A program made the translations under genes and the position numbers. Source: Pomacea canaliculata (taxonomy: Eukaryota; Mollusca; Gastropoda; Architaenioglossa; Ampullariidae). From it: a stretch of DNA of 64,000 nucleotides. Under the pieces are notes generated by a model that saw nothing but the letters and a program-made list of their open reading frames with translations, was not told the DNA's origin and did no database searches. Of the stretch, positions 36,676 to 49,185 are shown one piece after another (the first letter of the stretch is position 1; every line of letters begins with the position of its first letter). The stretch covers positions 8,153,842 to 8,217,841 of the forward strand of contig NC_037598.1 in NCBI RefSeq assembly GCF_003073045.1, read 5' to 3'.

Positions 36676-38505
36676 AAATCCGAAGTCATATACAACCCAG
36701 CCCAAGTTCTTTTCTGAAACAAAGCACGCTCCTTTTAGTTTAAGTTTCACTTCGAGGTTTACTGAGGGCGTGGATTGATGCTCCCATTGAATTAACATTT
36801 TTTTTTTTGCTCGTTGCCCGGTATATGGATATGAAAAAGTTGACAATACACTAAGTCCAGTCCATTTTTTTCAGTTTCCTCATAAAGACCTGTCAAAGAC
36901 GCATGGCCAACACGAAGTGTAACACGGCCCTATACTCGACCACGAAGGCTTGTTTATGATCTGTCAGGCTGTGGAGCAACCCACACATTCCCTTCACTTA
37001 GCTACATTCTCAGTTTGTTTCGACGCACATAATAACCAAGAGTCCTTGTTCTTTCCTACACCTACTTCACCGAGTATGGGAGAACACTCTAACTGATCGA
37101 TAATTAAATGTTTTAAATTAAATAATTAAGCACACACACACACACACACGAATATTGCCAATGAAACTGTCAGGCCATAATGACACGCGAGGTCTCAGTC
37201 CCTGTGAAAATGTTGTTTCATAATCACAAAATATCAGGTCATAAATAATGAAGGACTACTGGAATGAGAAGTGTGCAAGAATTTCCTCCTTCATGACAGA
37301 TTTACAGTGCCTAAAGTACCATTCTGAAATGTCTGCTCACCAGGATCACGCAGAACTAACTTCCTTAGTATGCACGTACTTGGACCCTGGTGGTATTACC
37401 TTTTTCCTGTTCATCACCATTGTTTCCCTTGACCAATACTTGCTGACCTTTGTTGGTAACTTCATTCCTACTGATCGTCGTGGACATTGTCTAGAGGCAG
37501 AGGCTGACAGACAAGGTTTGCTTCCTTGCAGTAGTCAAGTGCTGCATCAATCTGCCCTTCACCTCCCAATGCATGTCAAACGCATTCACCAATGCCGGTC
37601 TGCACAAAGTTTTCACTACAAAATATGCATTCTGGCTGATGATAACTACATAGCTAATAACAAATAAATTAATTCATCTCACACAACACACGTGAGGCCC
37701 CAAAAAATCCGAGGACCCACGATTTCCACCCTTTCTGCGGCAGAAGGGTAAGAACACAGGGACAGCTCTACCCCCGTCCTCCCTTTACCTGCCCTTACAA
37801 TGACAATTCAGTACTCGGAGAAATTTCCATGACATTTCACTGTTATCAAAAATGTGTTTATGGAACAAACGCTTGGTCAATTTAAAAAAAGATGTGGACA
37901 ATACATTGCAAGGCACAATTAATGTCACTGTAGAGAAACCAGATATGCTGGGTGCAGAATATTCTCAGTATCAACCTGAAAACAAACTGTTCTGTGAGAA
38001 GAAAAATCACCTTGTCCTTGCATTATAAAATGAAAAGGCAATGCAAAAAATAGTTCAAGCATCATCCAGTACCAACATATTGTGATGTTTGTCCACCACT
38101 GCATGCGGGTGGTGCTTTCATCACAACTGTTTGCTCCTGTCGTTAGGACGAGTACGGAACGGCGGCGTACAAGACAGTGGAGCTCGACACCTACCTCAAC
38201 GACGTTCCCATCCAGCACCGCGAGGTGCAGGACCACGAGTCGGCTCTCTTCCGGTCCTACTTTCCGACCGTCACGTAAGTGCAGGCTTATTCATGGTTGG
38301 TTCATCTTAAAAATTATTTCAAAGTAGAAGTTGCTTGTGCCTAATTCTTTATTATTTCACAAAGTGTTATCACAAATGAGTTCTTTAAGTTCTTTAAATT
38401 AAGTGTCTTGTGCTGAAAGTTGTTTACGTCTGCAGCTGAATCAGGTTCTGCTTTTTCCCTTAAGGCTTGTTAGTGTAGAAGGGTGAGAACGTCTTCACAA
38501 AGTTT

Positions 38506-38543
<38 letters not shown>

Positions 38544-41500
38544 GAGGGAAGGGGATACACATCCCTCTTTCTTTCTTTCTCTCCCACCTACTCCCACTGC
38601 TCACCTCCTTTTAGTCCATTCATTAACTACTTTCTGGGCTAGGTGTTAATACTTGCTATTAAAATTAGACTAGAGATGCAAAAAGCGAACATAGTGGCTA
38701 CAGTAAAAAAAACCAACATTTATCAATTATCATAACGATCCAAAAATAGTTATCTCCTTCCTGTTCTGGCTGTCTGGCCTAGCTAAACTCACGCAAGCCA
38801 ATGATGTCCTTCTAGTGTATTCAGCTGCGTTAAAAAGTAGTTTTTAATCTCTAAAACAAGGGAACTAGGAGTTAATGTTCAAGTCAGACAGTTTTCTGTT
38901 TTCGTTCTTTACAGAATTTTGGAGGGAGGCGCCGACAGCGGCTTCCGGAAGGTGAAGCCAGAAGAGTACAGACCACGACTTCTACATTTCCATGGTGACA
39001 AACATGGAGTCAGAGTCAGGGAGGTCAGTTGGATATCAGCTCATTTGGCTAGCAACACAATACACATACACTGAGGCTGTCACCCGTTCACGGATACGTG
39101 CCAGCTAAACTGAAAAGGCCTGTCAGCATTCCTGGAGACTGACGTCACAATATACCTGAACACCCCAACGGTTTTGTCCAGGAGAAGCCATATGCTGATT
39201 GTTAAATTAGTCTCATTTTCCCAGAAGGGTCTGATAGCAACGAAAGTTAACCCCCTTAGTTTCAGCAAATACTGTTTCTTTCCGATCTACAGACAGCCAA
39301 ACACCAAAGACATACTGTTTGTCCTCTTGGGGTATAGTTCGGGGAGTCAGCGAGAGATACCCTGCACCTGTGGGTGACTAACCTATGGCAAACGTAACCT
39401 CCATCCATCCAGTGCCCTACATGAGCTATATATCCTCCAGTTTTATTGCTGTATTACTCAGCCCTTTGCGTGTATCGTGCAGTCAGGTGCTTTGTCATGA
39501 GCATTATCCTCGAGTAACCCAATCACTCAAACTTTACGGAAACCTAACGGTGCTGAACTAAGAGGCAACCCGAGACCGCTCACGCCTCAAATAAGACCTG
39601 TATGAGTTTGATAAATCGCTGTATATTAACTTTACTACTATTATTTAGTGTTAGCACTATGATAGCAAAATAAGTGTTAGCGCTATATTAGCAAACTACA
39701 AAGTGTTAGCACTATGCTTATCCTAAACACAGTTCTGACGCGTTCTGTAAACAGGTACCCCGATGTCGGTCCCGGATAGACTCTACTGATGTATACATTC
39801 TGGACCTGGGATTGAGGCTCATCCAGTGGAACGGCAGAGGCAGTAACAAAGACGAAAGGTTCCAGGTCAGTAGCGGGCTTCATATTTCGCCTTTTCACCC
39901 GATATCACTGTAACACACTATAGATGTGGCATATAGCAAGACAGTCAACATCAAGCAGTCAGTCAAGTTGCTCTTAAAATTGAAAGACTTACCTGAGAGA
40001 GCAATTATATTAAAATAAGTAGAGTCTTAACTCATTAGCGAAGACTAATTTCCAAAATCTGAGTGACGAAAGTAAAACTTTGTTTAAGCATGATTGGTGA
40101 TCTGCCACAAACCTTGAAATACTACAGTTCTCATCTGGGCTTTAGAAAAAAAAGGTCCAAAGGTCATGTTCTGTGACGTAACAAAAGTAGGTTTGCTGAT
40201 TATGCAACGATTGATGATTGATGATGATTTTCCTGTGAAGCATACAGCTCTGTGATTTTTTTAAAAAGTACAGCACAATGCCAAAAATTTGAGTGTACGT
40301 GGGGTCGTCTTGTGGACGGAAAGAACAAGACTGGACCATTCAGTCTTGCGTTTGCTATTTAAAAGTGCTACAATGCAGTACATCATATGTCTCAAATCAT
40401 GTAATAATAACTGTTTGATCGTTATGAAGGCTTTGAGCTACAGCAAGCAGCTGGCCAGCGAGCGGGGAGGAAAGCCGAAAGTGGAGACAGTAGACGAGGG
40501 CAGCGATGCGGTAAGTTTCCTTGTTTACTGGTTCAGTGCGTATGTCTGTCCGTTCAACTGCCTATTATAACGTTTAAAGCGTGCTTTCGAAAGAGAAGGC
40601 ATACCCTTAAGCTTGATCATGTTGGTGCAGCAGGCTTCTAATAGTTTGCAGGCTGAAAGTCATGTCTATCACGAGATAAAACGACAAGAACTAAAACTGA
40701 AACCGGTGGATCAGATGGCCACCACCAGCACGATGACACTATTGGGTTTGACACAGCAGTGACTAGGACAACACTCCACTTCGACTTTTCTCTTTTTAAT
40801 GACCACACAAGCCATAACATTGTCGTTGCCTTCTGTGCAGTTTAATATTTCATTATGGTTGAAGCAGCTGGTAAAACGTTTAAGACACGTGCATATATTT
40901 TGTGGGTTCTTGTAGGTTTGTAACCATAAGTCTAATGATAGTTAAAGAGCTCTCTCTCATTTTGAAACGTTTTTGCGCCACCATAGCCGCGTGTGTTTCT
41001 CCAGAGACGTTATACCCGCTCTAGTTTCTCTAAATGAGACCGGTTGTTGTGGGGTGGGAGGGCGGGGAAGGACATGATGAGACGCAGCAGCAGCGAAGGC
41101 GCACCAACAGAGCGCATGTTGTGCCCCTCTTTGGAAGTCTCCCGTATGGCAGCCACTCAGCTCATTCATGTTAGTTAACCATTCTAGCGCTATACAAATT
41201 TAATTTTTTTTAAAGTGCCTGGGTACTTTTCCAACCTCGTTCCCGCCGAAAATTCTACAGCTGAACAGTGTTCACCAAATACTCTGTGTCACGTTTAACC
41301 CTTTTCCCGCTGACATTCTCATTCATTCTTCATTACATGTTATATACCTTTTGCAGTTCATAAGTAGCAAAGGGGTTAAAATAACCTAAAAACGTGGAGG
41401 CACAGACTGTTCCGTGACAGAACAATGTATCTTAATATGTCGCATCGATCTCATGGCAGAGGGAATTTGACCGGTACCTGGACAAGGAGAACGAGACAGA

Positions 41501-44439
41501 GGAAGAGTTCCTGGCAGCAGACAAAACCCCGGAGCTGTACAGACTGTCGGACGCCTCAGGCACCATGTCATTTAAACTGGAGAAACGGGGAAACGTATCC
41601 AGATCGGACTTTGACAGCAATGTACGTCTGTCTCTCTCCATCACTGTAACGTTTTCCGTTTTAATTTTAATATATAGATTTGTTTTGTTCTTGGATATGT
41701 CTCGACGATGCTCTATTTCTTTCAGTTCCAGACATGTCATTTAATTGGATAGTCCTTACCATCTTTGCTGCTGTATGTGTGTGATTTGCTTACGTTCAGT
41801 CCTAGATTATAAACATTTCATCCCCTTTCCACACAAAAATTCCCACTCAGTATGTTTGTTGTTACAATTTGTATTAATTCCGTTCTGGATGACGCCAAAT
41901 AACAACAATTTTTATCTGCTTTCTAGGATGTTTTCATTTTTGACACAAAGAGTGAGCTCTTTGTGTGGATAGGATGCGATACGACAGAAGCTGAGAGAAA
42001 AAATGCCATGGTGTATGCACACGTAAGCTGCTATTTGCTCTACTTTTACGATATATAACGGTGTTCACGTGTTGTACACGCCCCTTTACCAACTCTGATA
42101 TAACACAAAGGAAACAGTTTAGCAGACTGTTAAAAAATAGCCTCTCTATATCCTGCTTAAGACATACATAAATACGGTATTCTAAGACGATTACTTTTTA
42201 AGCAAACAATGTTTCTTTCTTGTTATTGCGTTTCGCAATACTGTATATTCAGGCTATCTGCTGCTAACTACAGTCCAAGGGAAATAACAAAGAAAAGTCA
42301 TTAAGTCATAGCAAAATTACTTCCCTTGATTTTTGAGCTCTGTTTTTATCATCGATTTGCTTAGAACAAAAAGCACGGAATACCTTCAAGTTACAGAAAA
42401 AGGGAACTGACAAAGAAAAGAATGTTATCATTTAGGTGCAGCTATACTACTTCCCTTGATTTGACACTTTTCTGTCGCTGTCGATTTACATGAGGCTACA
42501 TTGCAAGGGATGTAACAACGGAAAGAAGAGTGTCAATTAGGCGGGAAATTACTTCCCTTTATTTGTTGCACTGCAGAAAAACCATCATGTCAAAGAGCAA
42601 GGGAAGTACAATACAAATTTCTTAATCCACAAGGGCAATTCCAGATAGTACACGTACTAGCAATATATATATTGGAAATATGTTGAAATAATTTCTCTCA
42701 CACAGACTAGTGAACATATACATTATATACACACACACATTCCCAGCAACAGTAGTGACCTTAGGTCACCTCAGGCTAGTACAAGATGATGGCCAGTAAA
42801 TTTGATCAAGGAAATGGCATGTGGAATGAATGAGCTGCGGAGACGATTGGTTCTGCCTACAGGCATCGCGTACATACAGTCAGACCACAAGAGTGAAAAC
42901 ACATATCCCAGCACATGATCAGGAATAGAGAGGACGCAGGACTTCCTATGGATTTGTTGATGACAAAAGGCTGCCAAGTCCCTCTGCCTGATTCCTGATC
43001 TTGGAACAGATATTAACAAGGGAGACAAGACTGCCCCTGTTCCCTAGGGAGAGGCCGTGGAACCAATTTAAGCGATGAAAGAAAAAGTGATGAGACTTTC
43101 AATGAAGGACTGATAGAACCGAGTGAGGACTGCTGACAGAGAAAGATTTGATTGAGTTTCCGTTTAGGAGGTAAAGAAGTTGCTGGCTCATAAGGAGGAT
43201 ATCAGTGTTGATGTTCCATTTAAACTTGTTATCTACAACTATATTAGTTTACAATATGAATAGTAGAGAAGACAATCAGTAGCCTTGAGGGGAACCTGTA
43301 CAGGTGACAACACTAGGATCTAACAGAAGACCATTAACATAAACTCTCTGCAGCCTGTTTGTTACAAAGTCCAGGTTCCAGAGAGTTAGTTGGTGGGATG
43401 GATGAAAGTTTGAAACTAGACTCGATCTCTGCAAACAAGTGAAGTTGCACAGCATTCAAAACAGAAGAAAAATCAGAGAAGTCTGGCATAAGCTCTGGGT
43501 TTTTTCCTAGATGTTTGTACATCGTATTTATTATAAACAGCTTAAGCTAATTAGCATCATCACCTCCTCCAGCTCTGTAGGAAACTGCAGTGGGTCAAGC
43601 AGCAGTCACAACTTCAATCGCTCCTTAGTGAACTTACAATTTTCTCAAGTGATTTACATGATGGACGCAAGAGCGACTGGTCTGAAGTTGTTGGGTTGAC
43701 TGGGCCTAGTGAGTGGTGGGACAATTAATGTGCGAAAGTTTTCAAATATCAGGAATGTGACCAGAGACTACAAAGAGCTGGAATAGATGTTGTCAAACTC
43801 CACTTAGTTCATTGGCACAGTAATGAAGGGTGCGTCCACAGATGCCGTCTGGACCTGGAGCCTTATTAATGAGATCTTTGACAGAGGACTTCACACAACA
43901 CATACTCAGAGACAAGAGACTGTTTTAGCGTGGAAACATTGTGAGAGAAGTCATGTTTCTCAAAACGGGCATAAAGAGAATAAAGAGAAGCATGTTGGGA
44001 ATATCACATTCATCAACGCCTGAACGTGCCAATGGTTGTTTAAGAGCGTTTTCCTTGGAACAATAACAAATTAAGGAACCAAGGAAAGAGTGTCATTTAG
44101 GTGTTAAAGCATGCTCTTGAAAGAGTACCATTAGGCTTGGCCATGTTGGTGCAGCAGGCTTGTAATAGTTTGCAGGCTGAAAATCATGTCCCTTGACTTA
44201 TTGCACAAAGTTTTGTTAACCACCGAGTGATTTACTTGAAACGATAAAGAGCAAACTATATGCTCTAATACATTTCATATTTTTTTCTTTCCAATGTTCA
44301 ACATGTGGATGGTTTTTAATCAAACTTTTTCATGTTTCAGAGATACTTGATGGGTACAGACCACCCGATGCTTCCTGTCTCTTGCGTGTCGGAGAATGGC
44401 CGTCAAGCTCCAGCCTTTGTGTCGGCTCTTTCCTCGTAA
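33937..44439 (+). CDS. gelsolin-like actin-binding protein, gene B (10 coding exons, 364 aa)
   Basis: Coding exons: 33937-34024, 34382-34530, 35197-35268, 38147-38274, 38915-39023, 39755-39865, 40430-40510, 41460-41621, 41927-42022 and 44341-44439. The total is 1095 nt in frame. The protein starts [21 protein letters not shown]1 (about 43-160) carries [32 protein letters not shown] and [15 protein letters not shown]2 (about 170-245) carries [11 protein letters not shown]3 (about 270-364) carries [16 protein letters not shown] and ends FVSALSS. It is a severin-like, three-repeat member of the gelsolin family, probably a cytosolic calcium-dependent actin regulator. Exon 34382-34530 equals exons 3+4 of genes A and C, and 41460-41621 equals their exons 10+11, so two introns are missing here. 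Gene B lies in the same direction as gene A and converges with gene C. Confidence 0.93.
36348..36401 (+). repeat. short dispersed repeat, copy 1
   Basis: About 54 bp starting CTTCGCAAGAGGCTAAG and ending TCCACCTATAC. It is matched with about eight differences by 55077-55131. Origin is unknown, possibly a fragment of a SINE. Confidence 0.6.
36639..36678. repeat. (AAAT)n microsatellite
   Basis: About ten AAAT units in intron 4 of gene B. Confidence 0.9.
37606..38074 (+). repeat. dispersed repeat, copy 1, with a nested insertion
   Basis: Matches 48045-48420 in the same orientation over about 340 bp. Shared stretches include GCATTCTG, TAAATTAATTCA, AAGGCACAATTAATGTCACT, AAACTGTTCTGT and GCAAAAAATAGTT. 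It is interrupted by a 128-bp insertion (37677-37804). It lies in intron 4 of gene B and ends about 70 bp before exon 38147. No coding frame was seen. Confidence 0.75.
37677..37804. mobile_element. 128-bp insertion with AATTCA target duplication
   Basis: The sequence is absent from the paralogous copy at 48045 and is flanked by AATTCA on both sides (37671-37676 and 37805-37810). It contains GTGAGGCCCC and GCGGCAGAAGGGTAAG. There are no clear inverted ends, so a short SINE-like or retroposed piece is possible. Confidence 0.5.
38506..38544. repeat. (GTT)n microsatellite
   Basis: About twelve GTT units in intron 5 of gene B. Confidence 0.95.
39650..39716. repeat. short tandem repeat, ~28-bp unit, three copies
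   Basis: AGTGTTAGCACTATGATAGC-AAA recurs three times with small changes, about 40 bp upstream of exon 39755 of gene B. Confidence 0.75.
40573..40666 (+). repeat. ~90-bp dispersed repeat, copy 1
   Basis: Starts TTTAAAGCGTGCTTTCGAAA and ends GGCTGAAAGTCATGTC. It is matched in the same orientation by 44104-44190, where TTGGTGCAGCAGGCTT and TAATAGTTTGCAGGCTGAAA are conserved. The type is unknown. Confidence 0.75.
41294..41380. mobile_element. possible 87-bp MITE-like element
   Basis: Begins TTTAACCCTTTTCCC and ends with the near reverse complement AAAGGGGTTAAA. It lies in intron 8 of gene B. The ends are short and no target duplication was confirmed. Confidence 0.3.
42271..42610 (+). repeat. 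degenerate ~110-bp tandem repeat, three units
   Basis: Each unit has CAAGGGAAATAACAAAG near its start and ATTACTTCCCTTGATTTG in its second half, so it is itself bounded by inverted AAGGGAA / TTCCCTT. A fourth unit lies at about 44060-44240 and is split by the 90-bp repeat at 44104. This AAGGGA..TAAC motif is frequent in mollusc non-coding DNA. Confidence 0.6.
42771..43905 (-). mobile_element. antisense relic of a CR1/Rex-like LINE reverse transcriptase
   Basis: On the minus strand, 43840-43870 reads [11 protein letters not shown], the start of the reverse transcriptase of this LINE group. Further on come [19 protein letters not shown] (the D-FSSA-N region) near 43480, and LLWSDCMY then [17 protein letters not shown] near 42810-42890, which matches the C-terminal (L)P.GR..R....R.....F.P.AI pattern. 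Several frame changes and stops lie between these pieces, and parts are missing. It lies in intron 10 of gene B, opposite in direction to the gene. Confidence 0.7.
44104..44190 (+). repeat. ~90-bp dispersed repeat, copy 2, inside a tandem-repeat unit
   Basis: Partner of 40573-40666. On both sides the sequence continues as the ~110-bp repeat family of 42271-42610: GTCATTTAGGTG before it, and TCCCTTGACTTATTGCAC after it. The 90-bp piece was therefore inserted into, or exchanged with, that unit. Confidence 0.7.
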
Positions 44440-47400
44440 CAACGCACAGAGCCTCTTTGGAGGACCTATTGAAATCCATTCAGCAAATGTATTGGTACAG
44501 ATTTATTCATAGTGTAACGGTTGACAGACATTACAAAAATTACATTTAACTCAAATAGAGTACAACTTACGTGAGATCTTCTTTCTGTATGTAATGGACT
44601 ATAATATATACATATATATTTTTAAAGCATTTATATTCTTTACCCTAAAGGAAATATTTGAAAACAATTATTTCTGTGAACTGAATGTTTGAAAATCTTG
44701 TTGGTGATAGAGGCATATCAAACAAAGATGCCATTGTTGTTTAACATAGGTAAAATACAATCTGCCTTTCAAGTCTTTTTTAAAAAATTAATAATCTCGT
44801 TCACATGCTTTCTGTAGATAAACATATTATTGCACAATACCTCATAATATTCTTAGCTAAAAGCAGCATACAGCAGTTCAGCTAATCAACGTAAACACAA
44901 AAATTGAAAAAAAGTTTAAACATATAGAAAATGAATGTGAGACAAGTAGAATAAATCACAAAGTCAGCCAATAGAGGAATCTGTAATAATGTACAAATAG
45001 TGCTCAGATATTAGAATGGATCAATGGTCCAGTGCTTCACATAAGCGTAGGACTTCCGCTGTTGTTCTTCTTGTTTCCATCTGGTCCATGTTAATACTAC
45101 CTGTTGAAGAAGCATATACAAATAAGCTTGCACAAACCACATTTTAGGCTAGTCAGAATGAGAATCATGCAAGCTACAATTATTTTTTTATTATTTTAAA
45201 AATGTTTTTGGTACTTTCAGTTCTTTAGAATGGAAAATAATTTAAGCTATAAAATATGACCACAGTCAACACACCGAACAAATTGCTGGAAACAGCACAT
45301 TTAATGCATAATCAAATCATTGTATTCATTCAGTCATCATATTCCACCTCCTTCATCAGTTTAATAACATGAGCAACTTGTTTTTACAATTGTCTACTTG
45401 CTTAGAAACGGACAGAGAAAGATTGCATCTGCTGTTTGTAAAGTGCTTTACTGGAAATTTAATCATCTTTATGCAGCTCTTGTCAGCATGTGAGATTCTG
45501 CTTTATTTTTTAGCTTTCCTCTACTACCACCTTCACAAACTCTCATTGAAAACACATACACACCCTTTCCAGGCAATGTTTGCCTCAACAATTATGTGAC
45601 CTTTTTATTTTGATTTGAAAACCTAGCTAGGTTTTCCTGAGACCCTGAAAATGTAAAATAAAGGCTTTATCTGAGGAATTGTTAATGGATTGTATTAGTG
45701 AATGCCATGAATGTTAAAGTACTTCATTTACTTTGGTAAGACTTGATTTTGCAGTAAGTGATGGCAGACTGCATGTATTCTGAAAGTATGAAATATAATA
45801 ATAATAGAATTTATAAAGTATATTTTGCCTTGTGGATGCAGGCTCAATGTTCTGCACATAAAAAACAGTGAACTATACAAGAAACAACAGCATACAGACG
45901 ACACATGAACTAAGAGCATGGATGAAAAACTAAGTGTGAGTGGAATAGTATGCTGGTTTATTCATGATATTTCTTAGAGAGTTCAGGTTTTTTGGCCTGA
46001 AAGCTTTGAATGAGACAGTTTGATGAGAAAGCAGCAGAAATTCAAACAGTGGTGCCTGAGAATGAAAATAAGGATCTGTTAAATCTCTTCCATCTGATGA
46101 CTGGCCTAGAGGACGTAGAGGTGATGGCAGCAGGAGTGTCTTTTAACACCAAAAAAATGCAGACATTAAAAACGCACTCACACAGAGGAAGCACACATTT
46201 TTAGAAAAGAAACCATATATATATATTCATGCACACATGCTCACTTGCATGCACACCCACAGAGGGATGGAGGAAACTTTGAAGAAAATTGCAGTTGGTC
46301 AGATCTGTGAACAAAAAGAGGCGTGTTGGAGCCGGGATCCAAACAAAGAACTTATTTTTGTGGCGAATGCTTTAAGCCACTACACAGCCTTAATGACTGT
46401 TCAGTTTACCAGACTTTCAATTTTATCACATCCACTCTTCAGACTTATCAATAAGATTCATGACAAAGTTTATAGACTTTATTGACTAAAATAGTGTGGA
46501 AAAGCTGTATACAGATCAGTGAATTAAACAAGCAGACATTTGTTAAGTATAAAATAAGTGAAGACTGTCGGCGACTGCAACAATACTATGTCACCTTCTA
46601 CAGAGCAAAATAAAGCCTGGCAAAACTTTTTTTTTTAGTTAAATTTATCTAGAGATTGTTTTAGTTTCTTTTATCTATTGCACAAATTCTGCTTTGATAC
46701 ATTATAAAGGCTGATTCTGTGGTAGATCTACTGCTCATCATCCAAGTTCCTGGAAATGTGCAGCATTTTTGTTGTGCGCAATAGTCTCTTTTTGTGCCTA
46801 CTAAAAACCTGTTAGCTCAATCAGAATTCTGTCATTAACTACACTGGTAATAATTGTCTTTCAATGTCATGGAGGAGAATATAATGGATCAACCTGTCAT
46901 TTCTCATCACTTGATGCCAGAGACATCGCGTCTTTCACCTTCATTGCTGTGTATTTTGGTGACCTCTCCAGAATCAACATAAAAAGTCAAAAATCTAACT
47001 AGTTAATGACTTAGGGCCAACTCTAAGTTTTAATTAAATCCTTAGCTTGTGAAATATGTATGCTGCATGTCATCATATGAAAAAAAGTTCGGTTAGGTAT
47101 AACATAGCTTGTAATTTTCTTTTGAGTATTCAAGATAAAAATAAAGACTTGATATCATTATTAGCAGACCATGTAAAAAATGGTCATAAATACTTTCAGC
47201 TGGTGTATAATCTAAAGTGTTATTAAAGCAAACTGTTGTTACTGCACCTGACGCTATACTTTTGTAGTGATCTTTCGTCATTCCTCGCTACATAAAAATA
47301 GAATTCAAATTTGACTTTTGCTATTTCTATGTCTACTTTCCTAAGACATTTGAATTAAATAAGTTCATATGTCAAGGAATCCACTGATTGTATGGTTATG

Positions 47401-48997
47401 TCCTTTAAAGATCTAAACTCTGCCTTTATCAACATGCTTGGCATAATATTTTTACATTTTATATTTGATGTTAAAAAAATTAGTTATTTAAAAAATTTAA
47501 AACTGAGCTAAATTTTCTTATGATTTTTGTTTATTAAATCTTCACCACCTCTTTAATACATTTGCTTAGTATTCTTAATAGAAAAAGAATTTAATGTCCT
47601 GACCTATAACATCAGCAACTATAAAAAATATCAAAATACACTTCACAACTCACTATTTAAGCATATTAAACAAAAACATATTTAAAAATGTAAAATATTT
47701 TTGAAATGACCAGAAACTTGGTGGAAAATGAGACAAATCCCTGTAAACACATTACAGCAAAAGAAAAGGAAAAACAACATAACCACCAGTTCAAACAACC
47801 TGTTTAAAAATACTGAAGAACAACAAATTCTAGAAATGTCAAGTTTTCACTCACATTCAGGAATCACAATTTCCTACTCCTTAACATAAAATGGGGTAGG
47901 ACTTTGCGCTGTAGGCCATGACAGGCAAAGACAAATTCAAAGAAGGTGGAATGATCATGTCTTGGGCAGTCTTATGCTGAGTCCAACAATGTTGAAAAGT
48001 AGTTTTTTTTAACCAATCTAGCAACATTTTGAAGTGACTTTTAACAAAGTTTCCATTACAAAATAGTCATGCATTCTGACGAATAATAACTACTACTTAA
48101 AAATAAATTAATTCAATACTTGGAGAAATTACCATGAAATTTCATTGCTTTCAAAAGGTGGTTATGGAAAAAACATTGGGTCTATTAAAAAACAATTTTG
48201 AAGACCAGGCAATACATTACAAGGCACAATTAATGTCACTGCAGAGAAACCCTAAATACCAGTCAGTGCAGCTGGCTCAACATGCAGGTTGCATATTATC
48301 AGTATCACGGACCTTCATTAAACAAACTGTTCTGTTAGAAGAAAAAAAAAACCTTTTTCCTTGAATTATGAAGTGAGCAAGCTATGCAAAAAATAGTTAA
48401 AGTATCATCCATTACCAAGTATAAATTGCTATTACAAAACAAAAACAATTTAGCAACAGAAAGTATAGTATAAAGCACCAGCACTTTGTTACCAAAAAAT
48501 CTTACATAATTAGTTCTTGTACTTTTGCTTAAAATCTCTTGGGCAAATCAAGATAAGTCAAATTCCAAAAGAAAGAGCCTTTGCTTGTCTTCAGAACAAT
48601 TTTAATCTGTCTAAAAGATGGGATTTAATTTTCAGCACTTAATTCTATCCTAAATTAATCATAAAAAAGCATAGACAGACAAATTCTACTTCTTGATGTT
48701 TTATCGGAACATGAAATAATTGATATTATCAAATATTGGTATCTTATTCCTGTAGAATAAAAAATATCATCACTCATCATGTGGCATATTTTAAGCTAAC
48801 AAATGCAAGTATTTGTTCACCAGAATTCCTATTCATGGCCGTAATGAAAACAAAAATGTTTTCTTTTTAATGTACACAATCTACTATGCAACAATACATC
48901 TAATATATGAGCAAAGCTTTGATCATAAACTAAACTATTACTGATATAGCAGCACTGCTGCAAATAAGAGCACAAAGCACCTATAACTCAAGCTTAC
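44440..48997. other. 3' UTRs and convergent intergenic DNA between genes B and C
   Basis: On the + strand, AATAAA near 44951 and 45656 are candidate ends for gene B mRNA. A dispersed repeat copy lies at 48045. Near 46300-46400 a minus-strand stretch has weak tRNA-like boxes. The region is clearly AT-richer than the A/B exons. No coding region is supported. Confidence 0.5.
48045..48420 (+). repeat. dispersed repeat, copy 2 (uninterrupted)
   Basis: Partner of 37606-38074 without the 128-bp insertion; AAATTAATTCA runs straight into ATACTTGGAGAAATT. A 76-codon open frame here is incidental to the repeat. Confidence 0.75.
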
Positions 48998-49003
48998 TTT
49001 ATT
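48998..49003 (-). terminator. polyadenylation signal AATAAA for the distal last exon of gene C
   Basis: TTTATT on the + strand is AATAAA on the minus strand. It lies 87 nt past the stop codon of exon 13b. Confidence 0.5.
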
Positions 49004-49089
49004 TACTCAGCAATAAGAGATCTACTAAGTTGATACTAACAGATGCACAGAGAGACATTTTCCTTGATATGGGAGCCACAGATGTTAGC

Positions 49090-49185
49090 TTATGCTTTAA
49101 GGGCCTTTTCAAAGGCTTCGCTTCTGGAGCCTTCCTTGATCACAGTGAGGGGTCGCCATGGTTTACCAGATTTACTGACGTAGTT
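49090..49185 (-). CDS. gene C alternative last exon 13b (distal)
   Basis: Acceptor TTTGATGTACGCAG, then 31 codons beginning [19 protein letters not shown] and ending EKALKA, then TAA. It has the same length and entry phase as exon 13a and matches it at 16 of 31 residues. An AATAAA follows 87 nt past the stop. It replaces the last part of G3, including the C-terminal helix. Confidence 0.85.
   Translation of the reverse strand, partial: NYVSKSGKPWRPLTVIKEGSRSEAFEKALKA

Noticed and set aside
46300-46410. Possible minus-strand tRNA-like SINE
   Set aside because: Weak A-box and an imperfect B-box (GGATCCCGGCTCC); no tail or duplication.
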